A DNA stretch of 64,000 nucleotides from Aulostomus chinensis (lineage: Eukaryota; Chordata; Actinopteri; Syngnathiformes; Aulostomidae): the NCBI GenBank assembly GCA_037954235.1, contig JBBMOA010000019.1:11688805-11752804 (forward strand), written 5' to 3'. Each line of letters begins with the position of its first letter. Positions within the stretch are counted from its first letter, which is position 1. Positions 47,401 through 60,000 of this stretch are shown here, piece after piece. Below the pieces are notes generated by a model. That model saw nothing but the letters and a program-made list of their open reading frames with translations. It had not been told where the DNA came from and ran no database searches. The translations under genes were made by a program, and so were the position numbers.

Positions 47401-48021
47401 GCTCACTCCCTGTATGACATCGTGGTTATAGCAACGCCGCTGCACCAGGGAAAGTCTGACATCACCTTCTCAGGCTTCTCGCCTCCAATTCCATCTCACT
47501 TCCCGGGCTTCTACCACCAGACGGTCTCCACACTGGTCCACGGCATGCTGAACATGTCCTTCCTGGGCACCACGCAGTCAGCGTCGGAGTTCACGGTGTC
47601 TGACATACTCACAACAGACATGAAGGACTATTCCATCAACAGTCTGAGCTCTGTTGACCCAGTGCACATCCCTCCAGGTTATCAGCGACCCACCGCCAGC
47701 CAAACCAAAGTCTGGAAGGTGTTCTCCCCCCAACCACTGACCCAGGAGCAGCTGCGCCGTATCTTTCTGTCCTGGGATGCGGTCTCAGAGACTCAGTGGC
47801 TGGCGTACCCTTCTTACCGGCTGCCGTACCGCAAGACCCCTCCATTCATCCTGCACAACAAGCTGTATTACCTCAACGCCGTGGAGTGGGCCGCTAGCGC
47901 CATGGAGATGAGCGCCATCTCTGCCAGAAACGTAGCCCTGCTGGCTCACCACCGCTGGCACAACCAAGACAGCAAGATCGACCAGGAAGACCTGCACACG
48001 CGGCTGAGAGGGGAGCTCTGA
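44457..48021 (+). CDS. pcyox1: Prenylcysteine oxidase 1
   Basis: FAD-dependent lysosomal/secreted thioether oxidase that releases cysteine and a prenyl aldehyde from prenylcysteines left by degraded prenylated proteins. Exons: 44457-44577, 46016-46222, 46299-46473, 46817-47028, 47115-47267, 47351-48021; 512 aa, close to the human length. A signal peptide is in exon 1 (LSLRALLFLGLW). The FAD-binding Rossmann motif AVIGGGIGGTAAAYYLRQ spans the exon 2 start, followed by VGGRLAT and GGAVIHPLNLHMK. Other family blocks are MQMWVESILDKFMR, VSLAGADSGLWAVDGGN and the C-terminal WAASAMEMSAISARNVALL. ATG 44466 in the same frame is an alternative start. Open frame just before exon 2 is intronic and was not used. 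Confidence 0.96.
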
Positions 48022-50830
48022 AGAACAAGAACTACACGAGACGTGAAACAAAAGCGATAAAATACCATCAAGCATCCCACCGGCGGGCACGCTCCTTCTG
48101 CTGGGACCAATCCCAACAATGTAATCAGGTATCTCTGGTGCTCTCTCAGTGTCATGATTCAGGTTCAAGTTCTCTCTGGGTCACACTGTACTCAACACTA
48201 AGACCTGGGAGTCTCAGATGGAACCGTGAACTGGATTTAAATTGAAGTTTCACTCGAAAGTTAAGGTTGAGTCAGGAAAATCACCGTGTGTGTGTGTGAG
48301 TGTGTGTGTGAGTGAGTGAGTGAGTGTCTGTGTGTGTGAGTATGTTTGCATCAAACACTCGTCGGACAACTTTCATCCTTACTGAACCTTTTTTGAGCAA
48401 CGTTTCACTGCAAAAAACAAATGTATTTCAGTCTTCTCTCCAGAGGAAAACTAGACAGTCACTTAATTATCATATATCCCAGTAATAGAGACGCTAGCTG
48501 ATTAGCTCAGGGTGGGAGGCTAACTGATGTAGATCTGCTTTGAATACTCAAGTTATAGTGATTAGCCTGTTAAATGTTTATTTTGCTGGTTCATGGTCAA
48601 TCCAAAATCCAACATAAAAGTTCAGATTTTTGTCAACGTTGCTTGAGGCAAATAAACAAAAGCGCTTCACAAACCCGTAGGAGAGAATGAATAGACCGCC
48701 AGTGTATCGACAGACCTACCTTTGCTTGGAGTTAGTAAAATAATGGGACTATGCTGTAGGCAAAAAATACCACTTGAAGATACAAGACTCCAGTTTCTAC
48801 TTTATATTGTGTTTAAAGGGTGTGAATCTCCCTCTGAAGGGGAAGCTAACTGAAGTGTAGTACCACCTTTGACCATCAGAGGGGGGCATGTCCCAGTCAC
48901 TTCCCCGTTACAGCTACTTTTTGCATTGTGTCTTATGGAATACTCAGGAAGCTTCAAATTTTCAATAAAAGCAATCCAAAGAGCTGTCAGTGCTTGATAG
49001 TGCTCAGTATTCCCCTGATGTCACTGGTGTCCTGTTAACGTCGTATCATTGGTGGTACCATTGCAAAAAACTTCTCAGTGTTTGGGGGCCAACAGTGACT
49101 TTGACGCCCCTGCTAAATACAGGCAAAAATGATAGTGTCTCATGTTTAACCCCCAGCAGGATAACGAAGTGCTGGTGAACCTGTGCTGAGTGCCCAATCA
49201 CAGGCGACTGACAAAGCCCACTAGCCCCACAGCATCCGTGGCCCCCGGTCCACCGACAAGAGCCCCGCGTCTGCTAATCAAAGATGTTTGGTAGCCATTC
49301 CTGCTCGCAGTCCCTCACCCTGTAGTTTCATCCCTACCCCTGTAGCCCGCCATATATTTATTTTACGAGAAATCAAAGAAATACACTCAGCCAGACTTTG
49401 TTTTTTGCAGTGTGTTGCATTCCCAGATCTCCTGGTGAGTACTTTCTCGCACTAACTCATGGGAAGGATGGACCCAAGTGTGAATGTTAGACCCGATACT
49501 GTGTAAACATGTAACCCAGTTGCCAGTTCTTCTCTCTCCTCACTGAAACCTGGAGGCAGCAGCAGCCAACACCATTGCACTGTGCTGAGATTGGATAATC
49601 ACTGTGAACTACGCTGCACTGCAGGTCAGGCACAGAACTGCTCCTCTGTGACTTGAAAGACGATTTTAGATATTTTTATGTGCATTACTGCTTTTATGAA
49701 TACACCCTAACGAACAAGAAACCAACTGTCTTAGCCTTCAGCCAAATTCCTCTGTTGATTCCTGTCTTCTGATTCCGAGTCTCTCTACCTCCTGGTACAT
49801 GACTGTGTATGCTGAGTGGTGCCTCTAAGACATAGATGTCAGTTAGCACGTCAATATTTTACTGTTTAAATATGCAGTAAGTTCATGAGTAGAGAGTCTA
49901 ATCAACACTAACGTGCTTAAAGGAACAGATCCCTGTTTTTGTTTTTTGTTGTTTTTTTTGGGGGGGGGGGTGCATATTGTCCATTCTCCCCAGAGCCAGA
50001 CAATAAGATGGATGCCTGTTTGTCCTAGGTGTGCATTAGAGACCCGCAGACACAAAGTGAGCACTAGTTAGCTTAGCATAATGAATGCAATCAGATGGGA
50101 CGTGTTGGTTGTCAAACGGCAGAGGAAGAACATGCAAACACAGCACGGGAAAGGCCTGAGACAGGAGCCACCTGGGAGGTGTGGACGGAGGTGTGCTAAC
50201 ACTTCCCATCCACAACCACTCATTGCGCTAAGCTAACTAGTAGTCAGCTGGGTCTCGGCTCCCTAATTCCCACACGGAGGAGAGAAGGGTATCTACTCTT
50301 CTGTTTCTGGAGAGGATGGCTAATATTTCCTAAAAAGCTGTTGTGCTCTTTTTAAATATAAATGTACGCGGATTGTTTTGGGTTGTTGTTTTTTTTAATA
50401 TATAATCATTGAAATCAAGTCTGTGGATCTTCCTGTGTTATTTGGTACTGAGTGAAGTTTGCTTTCAGTCCGACCACCAGGACCAAGCAGAGACGAGTGT
50501 GATGCGTTTCTGTATTTTTCTTGCATCCTTTGGGGAGAAATCGGTTTATTCTGTACTTGTGATTGAAGAGATTGTGCCACTTTGTAAGAATACTATTTTT
50601 GGAGGAAAACTAATTTGCTAATTGCTTCTTGATGCACTTTTCAAGGTGTATTTTTTTTGTAGATTTTTGAAAGAATTTGAAGACATAATGGTGCACTTTT
50701 ATTGACAAAGTCCTACAACAATAATAGAACAGGCTGCACAAATAAAATGAGACTTTTGGGACGATTTATGATTTCAAACCACACTGTATTTTGAAACCGT
50801 TTACAATCACAATAAAGTCATGAGATCTGG
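48022..50830 (+). other. pcyox1 3' UTR and flank
   Basis: No coding exon is seen. AATAAA occurs at 48964-48969, 50741-50746 and 50811-50816, so both short and long UTRs are possible. A GT/GA-rich simple repeat lies at about 48284-48342 and a foldback element at 49917-50355. Confidence 0.45.
49917..50355. mobile_element. Foldback/MITE-like element, copy 3
   Basis: Left arm aaaggaacag, ccccagagccagacaataag and gcactagttagcttagcat. Right arm gcgctaagctaactagtag, ggagagaagggtatctac and gtgctctttttaaa, inverted with respect to the left. It is shorter than the other two copies because the centre is reduced. Confidence 0.7.
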
Positions 50831-51375
50831 TTTGTGTCTTTTTCTCATTAATCACTGTTCAAAATATATTTATGAAGAGCCGTATTTCATCCGGTGACTT
50901 TCTGCTCTCACTCATATTAGATTGTAGAATATCTCACCTTTTTGTGCTCCTCTGGGATTTCATTCTATCACCTAAATGTCAGCTTGTTCCAGTGGCTGGC
51001 AGTTCAAATGATATCCAGGTCATTTCAGGGTGAGGATTAAGGCTCTGCGGATTTTTATGTTCTGAAAATGACAGCAGGACGTCTTCGATCCGTGGGCTTA
51101 ATTGACGCTTTGTCCTTCAGAGCTGCGTTGTGATCCATCATTCATCAGCCGGGGGGGAATCACTATTTCCCTTTCTAAACATTGTTTCAACCCCAAACAG
51201 TCACCCCAAATAAAGGCCCGTGTGACTGATGAGCCCACAATGGGTGTCATTGACTGGCTGAATAAGGATGCGTCTGTGTGTGGATGTGCCACCCAGCGGT
51301 CCTCTCTCTCAGGTAGGGGGGGGACAATGGTACCAGAGCCGCCTGTCCATGTGCAACATGTGATGTGTCTGAGGA
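50831..51375. other. Upstream flank of the micro-exon gene
   Basis: No gene or known repeat is recognised. The last few hundred bases should hold its regulatory sequence. Confidence 0.45.
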
Positions 51376-51382
51376 TATAAAA
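51376..51382 (+). promoter_or_regulatory. TATA box of the micro-exon secreted protein gene
   Basis: tataaaa within ggatataaaagc, 60 bases before the ATG. This spacing gives a 5' UTR of roughly 25-30 nt and suggests strong tissue-restricted expression. Confidence 0.65.
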
Positions 51383-51435
51383 GCACGTTAACCGACAACA
51401 ACGCTACATCCAGTTCACAGTGACCGGACGCCAAG

Positions 51436-54400
51436 ATGAGATTTCTGCTGGTGTTCCTGGCTGGGGCGGTCTTTCACTCCGGTAAGAGCAGAGCCGATGG
51501 AGTCTTGCTTTCAATTTTATGGCTCCAAGAATCTTTTAGTGAATTGCAATGAAGCTTGACTCTTGTGTTTATGGTGATTTGTAGCTTTATCTGCATCTCT
51601 GCAAGCCGCAGAAAAGGAGGAAACTGTCGCACAACACGGTGAGAAATCACTGCTTCTTTTTTTTTTTTTTAAATCAGTGGAAACAATCGATCGACCAATC
51701 GATCAATCAATCACGATAATGGTGATGACAGTGGACATTTGTTTTGTTGCAGATGGGCTGACTGAGCTGCAGAAAATAGGTACAATCCACTGAACGCCAC
51801 CGAAGTGTCAGCTGACTGAAAGCAGAAGCTGTGTAATTGTTTGGTAATTTAGTTGGGATACACTGATATCCTGCACAGCCCTGAGTGAACAATGCAGAGT
51901 TGCCAGTTCAAAGACAAGACTTCAGTCACGTGTGTTCACAACTTCCCACTTCAGTGTAATTAAAACATGGTCACATGATGGAACCTGTAGCTTCTCTCTG
52001 TGTCATTTGTGGCCACAAGGTACTACTTGTTTCCATCAGTTTAGTTATTTTGAGGCTACAAGTTCCAACTTGTTCCCTCAGTTTAATATGTGGACAACAA
52101 AGATGGAACTCGAAACCGAATCAAAGAGTGGGGACAAGTCATCTTATCTTGTGAACACAAAATAACAGCTTAAATCTGGAGGCCACGGTTTATGTTGATA
52201 CATAAATCACCAAGGTTACGGGTTCCTGTGTTGAGTAATTTCATGCGTCCTCAGATCAGCTGGAGTTTGAAGCCGCTCAGAAGACCGAAGCTGCTCAGAT
52301 GAATGGTGAGCGTCTCACAGGGAGACAAAAATGATGCGTCACGGCGTTGGAGGTGAATTGATTTGGGGTTATTTTGGTTCTTTCCAGTGTCAGAGAGTGG
52401 GAGTGAAGAGGGTTGCCACTTAGGTGAGAGGACTTTCACTCCTTTTACAACTCATAACGGCTGATCCCGGTTCAACTGCTAACGGAGTTTTTCTTGTCCA
52501 AACAGAGGCAGAAACTTTGACGGGTAAGTTAACCCCACAGCGCGAACGACTGTAACGGGTTCTGTATGGATCACATGTACTTCAATGGTTTCAGAGTGTG
52601 TTAGTCGTAAGGACGCGACCCCAGGTGAGTCAAAGCATCCTGACGCCTTTACTACACCACGTGTGATTCACCTTTACTTAACATGCGACATGACGTAACT
52701 GTGCAACTCCTCCAGCAGAGGGAGGCGGGAAGACGGAGGCTGCGGCACAGGAGGGTGAGAGGTTTTACTCTTCCAATAATCAGCCTGTAGGGGGCAGCAG
52801 AGGAGAGATTTAAAGATGACAAGCACAGATGTCATAGTGGTGTAAAATATCACGACCTTGTGGCACTTTTTTTTCCACAGAATCCTCCGAGTCCTCTGAG
52901 GAGGAGGCAGACGGTGAGGAGGCTACGCACCAGATTAAAGCTTCAAACTAATACAATAAATCTCAGCATTTACGCTTCGTCATTTTTAATGTCTAGTTGT
53001 AATCTTTTGAATTTATTAGATCCATTTAAAATTTTGCACAAACAAAATGCCGATTCATTTTTTTGAAATTTCATGATTTTTCTTTCCAATTTTATGAAAT
53101 AGACAGATTCGATTTAAATAAAAATGAATTCAATTAATTTCATATTTTCCTTTTTTTTATTTCAAATAGATTATTTGGCTTGATTTTATTTCTTATTTTT
53201 GTAGTTTCAGTCCCACAGCCACGTCTGCGCGCCCTCTAACCTTTTGGAAATCCCTGCTGATAACAGCTGACTCAGTCTTCAGAGCATTTAAACGTCAACT
53301 TGCCACTCATTGATCCATTTATGCTTTTGTTATTTTTGAACAGGGAGACAGAGGCGAGGTAAGAATCGTGCCTGTACACATACAGCTAAAAGTGTTTTTT
53401 TTTTCCCAAAAAAATCAAATAATACACCTTGTGTTTTATACTGAATGATTGTGACATATTTAAAAAAAAAAGCATTTCCTCTCTTTTTCTGTGGCACATT
53501 TAGAATTAGAGAGAGCATAAACAACAGCTTAGGGGGAAAAAAAACCCATTAAAATCCTTCAACTGTCATCGTTTTTCATATTTGAATGTCTTCCAGAGCA
53601 CCAGGATGCAGCTCCAGTGACCCTGAGCAGTTTGGGTAAGATCCACATAAAACTCACAATGATATCTACAAAAAAATACATGTTTTTCTACATGTTTGTC
53701 CTCTCTGCAGATAAGGTTGTTCAAGATTCCACTAAGCAACAAGGTGAGGTTATCTAAAAAAAGCTGTTTATTTGTTTACAATATTGTTGGGTGCATTCAG
53801 AGCTGGTATCCGCTCAGGAATGACGTGGTGTGCTGGTCTGAGCGACCCAGTGAAAGTTAAATTGTAGGTTACGCAATGAGACAGACTGTGAAAACCAGAG
53901 CCAGACACAGCGGGTCGGACCTAAATAGAAGCTTTATAGGCTGCGTTTAGAACACAACAGGCCTCAAGAGCAATTATACATTTACAACCTCACAGCTTGC
54001 AAAGAAAAGAAAGTGATTTATACAACCAGTTCAAAACAAATCCCAGTTTACGAATTCAAAAAAGGTTGCAAGGATTGTTTATGTGAACACAGACCTCCTT
54101 GTGTGAGTACATCTAGGACAGAAATCCAGGGCACTTGGAGATGTGCGTCCCCTGGTGCTTATTGTTCTTGATTTATACTGTATCATCTGCTTCTGGTTAT
54201 TTTTGGACCAAGGATGCGCTGCTCCCGTCCCTAAAAGATGCTGAGAGGGATCTTTGAATCGATTCCTCTTGCTCCAAGGTCGTCGAAACAATGACAAACT
54301 AGGAGTCTAATCCTTTAGGAGCACCAGTTAGAGGAGGCCTCACAGCAGTAAAACTCGTTCTGGTGCAGTCATCATTCATCAGGGTTACGCAGGAGGAGTG

Positions 54401-54557
54401 AGTCATAGCAAAGAGACCCGGGGTATGACTCGAACGCTGGTTTGGAGCGCTCTGGAAAACTACTGAATTGTGGTGTTTGAATTGTAAAGCTAGTGTAAAG
54501 GAATCCTCTCTCTGCACCCCCACCCCCACCACCACCACCTCAGATGTTGTGGAGTGA
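51436..54557 (+). CDS. Unrecognised secreted acidic protein built from 13 micro-exons
   Basis: I do not recognise this gene. Exons: 51436-51481, 51585-51638, 51753-51779, 52255-52305, 52388-52423, 52506-52523, 52595-52624, 52716-52754, 52881-52913, 53344-53358, 53597-53635, 53711-53743 and, least certain, 54544-54557. All have GT donors and AG acceptors, and every intron is in phase 1, so each internal exon (15-54 nt) is a symmetric cassette. Together they give 144 aa and a stop; AATAAA follows at 54632. Exon 1 is a signal peptide (MRFLLVFLAGAVFHS), with cleavage likely after ALSA or SLQA. The mature part is rich in Glu, Ala, Gln and Ser. It has two cysteines (exons 5 and 7), a SSESSEEE kinase-type acidic serine cluster (exon 9), a furin-type RQRR (exon 10) and a C-terminal tail of about 28 residues. 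Function unknown. Confidence 0.6.
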
Positions 54558-54637
54558 GACGGCACAGCGGCACGAGGAGCCCTCTCATCACCACCCAGTG
54601 CCTGCGCTGCAACCCCACCCTGCTTGCTGTTAATAAA

Positions 54638-55614
54638 AGGAAAGACTTCCACCCACCTTTAACCTCGGCGTCTGCATTTCTTCCACCTTTCCTGCTGTGA
54701 CAAATGTTTGTACAAGGTTTTCTGAACTGCCACTGTAGTAGAGCTGCAGGATCTGGGAAATGCATTTGTGATATTGGATTCAAAACAGCAGAATTGGGTG
54801 CAAATACTCGCTTCACTCACAGATCTGATATTGAACCGGTGGTGCCGACCCGTGACTCCATGGTCCGACTCACAGTAACCCAACAGCGATCCTGACACAT
54901 GGTTCAAATGAACCGCTTTTAATACATTTAAATCAAATGCATTCATGTGTATATATTCTTTGCTTATTCAGTAAGAAGTGCTGTGTGGTTTAGTCCAACC
55001 TCATGATATTCAATAAACACTCCATAAAAAGATCTCTGGTATCGGTGCTGGTAAATGTGTATTGGCTCAAAACTGTATACAATGTGGACTGGTGCCACCT
55101 CCAGTTTCTGTGGGGTTTTAAATTGGATATATTTTAGTTTTTCAGGTCGCAAACATTTGCTCCAAAATGTGACTTTTGTTCTTAAACATGACTTCGATGG
55201 CTCTTCCTACTTCCCTCTAAGCTGCGGCTTCTCTCTTGTTCATTGCGAGCGAGGCAGTCGCCAGGCTGCTCCGTTCTACAGCAACAGTCTGTATCGGTTC
55301 CCTTCACAATTTCTATGGAAATGAAATCACCAGAACCAACAGTCACCAACTCTGTAGCCCCGAGCATGAACCTTTTTTTTGTTTTGTTGCAAGTATGGCT
55401 TGGAAATAGGTTTTAAATTGAGTTGAATCTAAAATTCGATCGGTTGCAACATTCTGAAAATCTACCAGACATCTCTGCACAACCGCTATTCTGATTTATA
55501 ATATTTCATCACACCTCATGGAATCGCTAAGATGATTCAATTTGGTTTTGTTCTCACAGCATTTAACCTGGAACCAAAAAAAGAATGCGTTCCCTCCGTC
55601 CCAAAAAAGAAACG
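54638..55614. other. Intergenic between convergent genes
   Basis: No gene or clear repeat is seen. It lies between the poly(A) signal at 54632 and the presumed slc20a1 transcript end. Confidence 0.45.
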
Positions 55615-57027
55615 GAACACCAGGCTTTTTACCATTTTTATTTTTCATTTGTTTTGTTTTCATCCATCCACTTTTGTGGACCAGTGTGTTTGATGTGCAT
55701 TAAAAAAAAAGAAAGAAGAAAAGACATCTTTGGTACCTAAGGGAAAATAAAATAAGGCAACTACAGCGTCTACATTTTGGAGATGCATTTAGTGACTGCA
55801 GCCGAATGACCACTCAGTGGTGGCACGAACACATTTGCCCTGGTTCAGTAATGACAGAAGGTCAGCTCAACAGCCGAGAACCTCCAGGTCTGGTTCCCGT
55901 TATTTTTCTTCCCATGTTACAACCTTCAGTCAATAAAAAGAGAGTGACCTAATTGTCTAAGCAAATTCATCAGAAAAACAAACTTCCTGGAAAGTTGCAG
56001 ACAGGTGAACTAGAAAAAACAAGGCTGAAGCAGGCCTGAAGTATTTAATCTCTAAGGTCGACGCACTCAAGTTTCAACAGGTCGAGACTTAAGGTCTGGA
56101 GCTCGTTTTTGCGCGAATGGACATTCTGTTGTTACATATCTCACATTCAAGTAACCAAGTTGTCTCTGCACTGATCAAGAATACAGGTGGAGCATAAACA
56201 GGACGCCTCCGTCTGCAGTACTGTGATATGATTCAGGTAGTCATCCAGTGTGTACAGTTATCGTTTCTAGCAGTGTTACCGATTATGATTATATATTTGT
56301 TAAGTGGTAAACAATGTCGTAAACTTGATGTCATTCTACAGCTGAACATATCGAAGTTTGGAGTTAAACTTGCCATCGATCAGATGCCCCCGATTAGAAG
56401 AATGCAAGAGGCCCGATGCAGAATTCATCAATAAAAGTTGGGGGGTGGGTGGGGGGGGGGGGGTAATCACACATTTACACACCAATAACCTCATTTCACC
56501 TAAAATATATCACGTTTGCATCTACGTTACCTTCAACATGTATGATCGGAAAGTTACATCTGCGAAAAGGCTAATACTGCATTTTAATTGTTCATTTTCT
56601 TTTGCTACTTATAAAAACAAAATTAAAACAATTCTATATACAGAATCAAAAAGATTAAAAAAAGGAAAACGCATATAAGAAAAAAAAATGTTGATGCTTT
56701 TTTTTTTCTTTTTTAAAGAGAACGATATGAAAAAGCAAGTCAGAACAAAGAAATGCAAGATCTCTTCCCGGTGGAAGTAATGTGGCCAGAATGGAACAGA
56801 CAGCAAATTCTAGGCTGTAAATGATGCAGCAGAGAACCACAGACCTATATCACAAGTCCTTTCAAAACATCTATTTTTATTCCTCCTTTTTCCTTTCAAA
56901 GTTGTTGGTTTGAGGTAAAGCAAAATATATTTTGGCCTCCCAACCTAACTCCTCTCTCGATGCGCACCGGAGCGGTTTTCTTTCTCTCTCTCTCTCTCTC
57001 TCTCCCCTGTTGGAGCGGAGCTGAAGC
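55615..57027 (-). other. slc20a1 3' UTR
   Basis: A minus-strand AATAAA at 55637-55642 is a plausible end. The region includes a G-rich tract (about 56440-56463) and a CT run (about 56983-57003) close to the stop codon. Confidence 0.45.
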
Positions 57028-60000
57028 TCACAGGATGCCATAGATGAAGATGGCCATGAAGGCAGCACTGATCAGGCCAGAGATGGGCACCGTCACAAAC
57101 CACGCCATGAAGATATTTCGGAACAGACGCCAGTCCACCGCCTTCCGTGAGCGCAGCCACCCTACTGCCACCACAGAGCCCACCTGGAAGTAGTCCGTAG
57201 CAGTCACAGTTTAGACATAACAACAACAAAAATATTATATACACACACGGCATCTGTTCATTGTATTGACAAATTTATCAGTGTTGTATCACATTACATT
57301 GCAGTTCCGATATATTGTGCCACTCCTGGTCGACAGGTCTGAAAGTGTTTTCATAAACTTGCTACACATGTGAACTGTTGACCAGACTGTTCCTGTTTAC
57401 TGAAGTCGCCCTCACAATGACTAGTCTCTTTCCCCGTGTCTCAGTCTACTTCCCAGACCGCAGTGTTTGAGCAGCTTACCTTGCAGTGAGTGGTGGAGAC
57501 AGGCAGCCCAATGTTCGAGGCAACCACGACAGTCAGGGCTGAGGCCAGCTCAATGCTGAAACCGCTGCAGCGGAGGAAAAACACCACATATGTCTCACAG
57601 CTTGCCTGCTAAATTCTAAGTCTAATCATGCCTGAGGAAGAGAGGTCTGTACCTTGAGGGGGTGATGGGAGTAAGGTCCCTGCCCATGGTCTGGATCACT
57701 CTGCGCCCCCACACCCAGAGACCAGCACAGATGCCCACGCCTCCGTACAACAGCAGCCAAATGGGTGTGGATGCATTTGAAGTCACACTGCTGGTTGTGT
57801 AAACCAGCCACAGAGCTACTAATGGTCCAATAGCATTGCTGCACAATACAAGATTTCAACTGATTAAACACAACACTGTTGATCTTAACATTGCAATAAC
57901 ATTCCAGAGAAACAAGCGTATCATCTCATGACCCTCGACAGCTCTTACCTGACATCGTTTCCTCCATGGGCAAAGGATCCAAAGCAGGCCGTGAGAATCT
58001 GGAGAAACTGGAAGAGAGTCGACACCTCTGGCTTGTCGGCCTCTAGCCCATCATCATCCAGAGAGCTGTGGCTGCTACCTGCATCCTCCTTCCCCATTTC
58101 TACAGTCACGTCACACTCTCCCAGGCCTTCAGGGGTCGTGTGCTCTGCCACAGCATTACAGTAGCTGGTGTAACTGTCCATGCGCACACGCTTTCTTTCC
58201 TGACCAGCCGGGCCCTTGTCCCCATCCTCACTGGCACGGAAGTCTGCGTCCCTATGCTTAAACTCTCCATGCAGGCCGATGATGGCCATGGTGTAGGAGG
58301 TGTAGCTGTTGTTGCGCCTGATAGGTCGGTCTCCTCCCTCACCCATGCAGTCTCCAACCTTGGCCAGGTGGAGCTTGTGCAGCAGGTCTTTGTAGAGGCC
58401 GGAGTCCTTGTGGACTGTGTGGTACTGGCTGTAACCGTTACTGGGCAATTGTGCTGGCCTGCTGTTAAACTGAATCTGATTGTGATTGTTCGTTGATCCA
58501 TTGCTCTGCTGGACTTGCTGGTTGTTTACTTGGACCTGGTTGTTAGGTTGAACCTGTTTGGAATCTGCACAAGGGAGTAAAAATAATAAGTCATTACTGA
58601 ACTATATGCCAGAACATCTTATATAAATGTATGAACAATGTATGTTTCTTGGCACATTTACCAGCATTGTTGCAGTCGGTGTCATCTGAATCTCCAATGT
58701 CAAATGCCACCTTGCGCTCCTTATTATTATCTCCATCATCTGAATCTCCTATGTCAAATGCCACTCTGCGCTCCTCAGGGGCAGCCTGGGGTTGAGCAGA
58801 GGGGGTTTGACTGACAGCTGGGCTTGTAGCAGTAGACGCCTCCTTAGAAGTCTGTTTGAGGATTGGACAGTGAGCCTCTCTCAGCTCCCTCTTCTCCATT
58901 AGGGGGCTCTCTGAGGGGCTGGAAGACTTGATATCCCCTAGTAAGGGAGGAGTTAAGAGTGAGGTATTGCTTGGGCCATGTCCAGACATATACACTGTAC
59001 AGCAGAGAAATACTTGTTCAGGACATGTGTTTCCTTTTAACTTAAGCTGTAGGGAGCCATAAAGAATTACATAACCAGAGTAAAGACAGTTTGTCCTAAA
59101 AACGCAACATAACCTGCATTCACAGGATCAGATAAATGGATTATGACCTACAAGGAACATATTTACATGACCACTAGCAGCTTAACTTATGAAAGACGAT
59201 AAGACTCCACGCTGTGGCTCACATGACATTTGTTTGTGGTATTAAGGTGAATCCAGTACTGGCTGCCAATATTCTCTTGGTGATAATCCTCAGAGTGTTC
59301 TGACCAGTTGGACACAGTTGCGTCATTCAAACTGGTCATGACCAGAGCTGCAGCAGGCACTCACCCAAGGCCTGCTCCCCGCACAAAACATCCAAATGCC
59401 ATGTCAACTCCTTAAGTCAACCAGGGTTTATTTTAGTCAAGGAGGTAAAGACCAATTACTGGATCACCGTGACCTAATTATGCTTCTTGGCCACTGACTG
59501 GGCGCTGATCCACATTGATCATGCTTCGTCAGGTAAACCGACTGAAGCTCAAGTAAAGCCTGTCAGTGAAGTTTAATAGAGCTCATACAATTCACACAAG
59601 CCAGAGAGTCAAATAGAGCTTTTTGACTATTATGTTTCTGAATACAGCTCGAAGTGGGAACATCTTGATAATAAACACTTAAGATTTTGGAACTGTGCCA
59701 TCAACAAATCAACAAAGAAAATCAGATCTGTACCAAATTTTACAAGACACCACCAAAAAACCAAACAAAAATTAGGTGTTGTACATAGACGGTTTTAAGG
59801 GTTGTACAGGATTACAGATCCCATAACTTTAGCTAGTTAGACATGCAATTCAAAACCCATTCACAGTCCGACAACTTCCGTGTGGAAAACACGTACAGCC
59901 AGAATTGTTAAATGGCATTTGGGAAAAAATAGTCATCAGGGTTAGCCAAATCAAAAACAAATTGTTACTTACGTTCAATCTTCTTCTTGAGGCGTGGGCA

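Noticed and set aside
51436..54557. Assigning the micro-exon gene to the SCPP family
   Set aside because: The acidic Ser cluster and small exons are suggestive, but all introns are phase 1 rather than phase 0 and no SCPP sequence motif could be matched.
54050..54946. Minus-strand frames of 72-117 codons in 54079-54946
   Set aside because: Mutually overlapping in different phases, no recognisable protein, and they cross the proposed last exon and poly(A) signal of the plus-strand gene.
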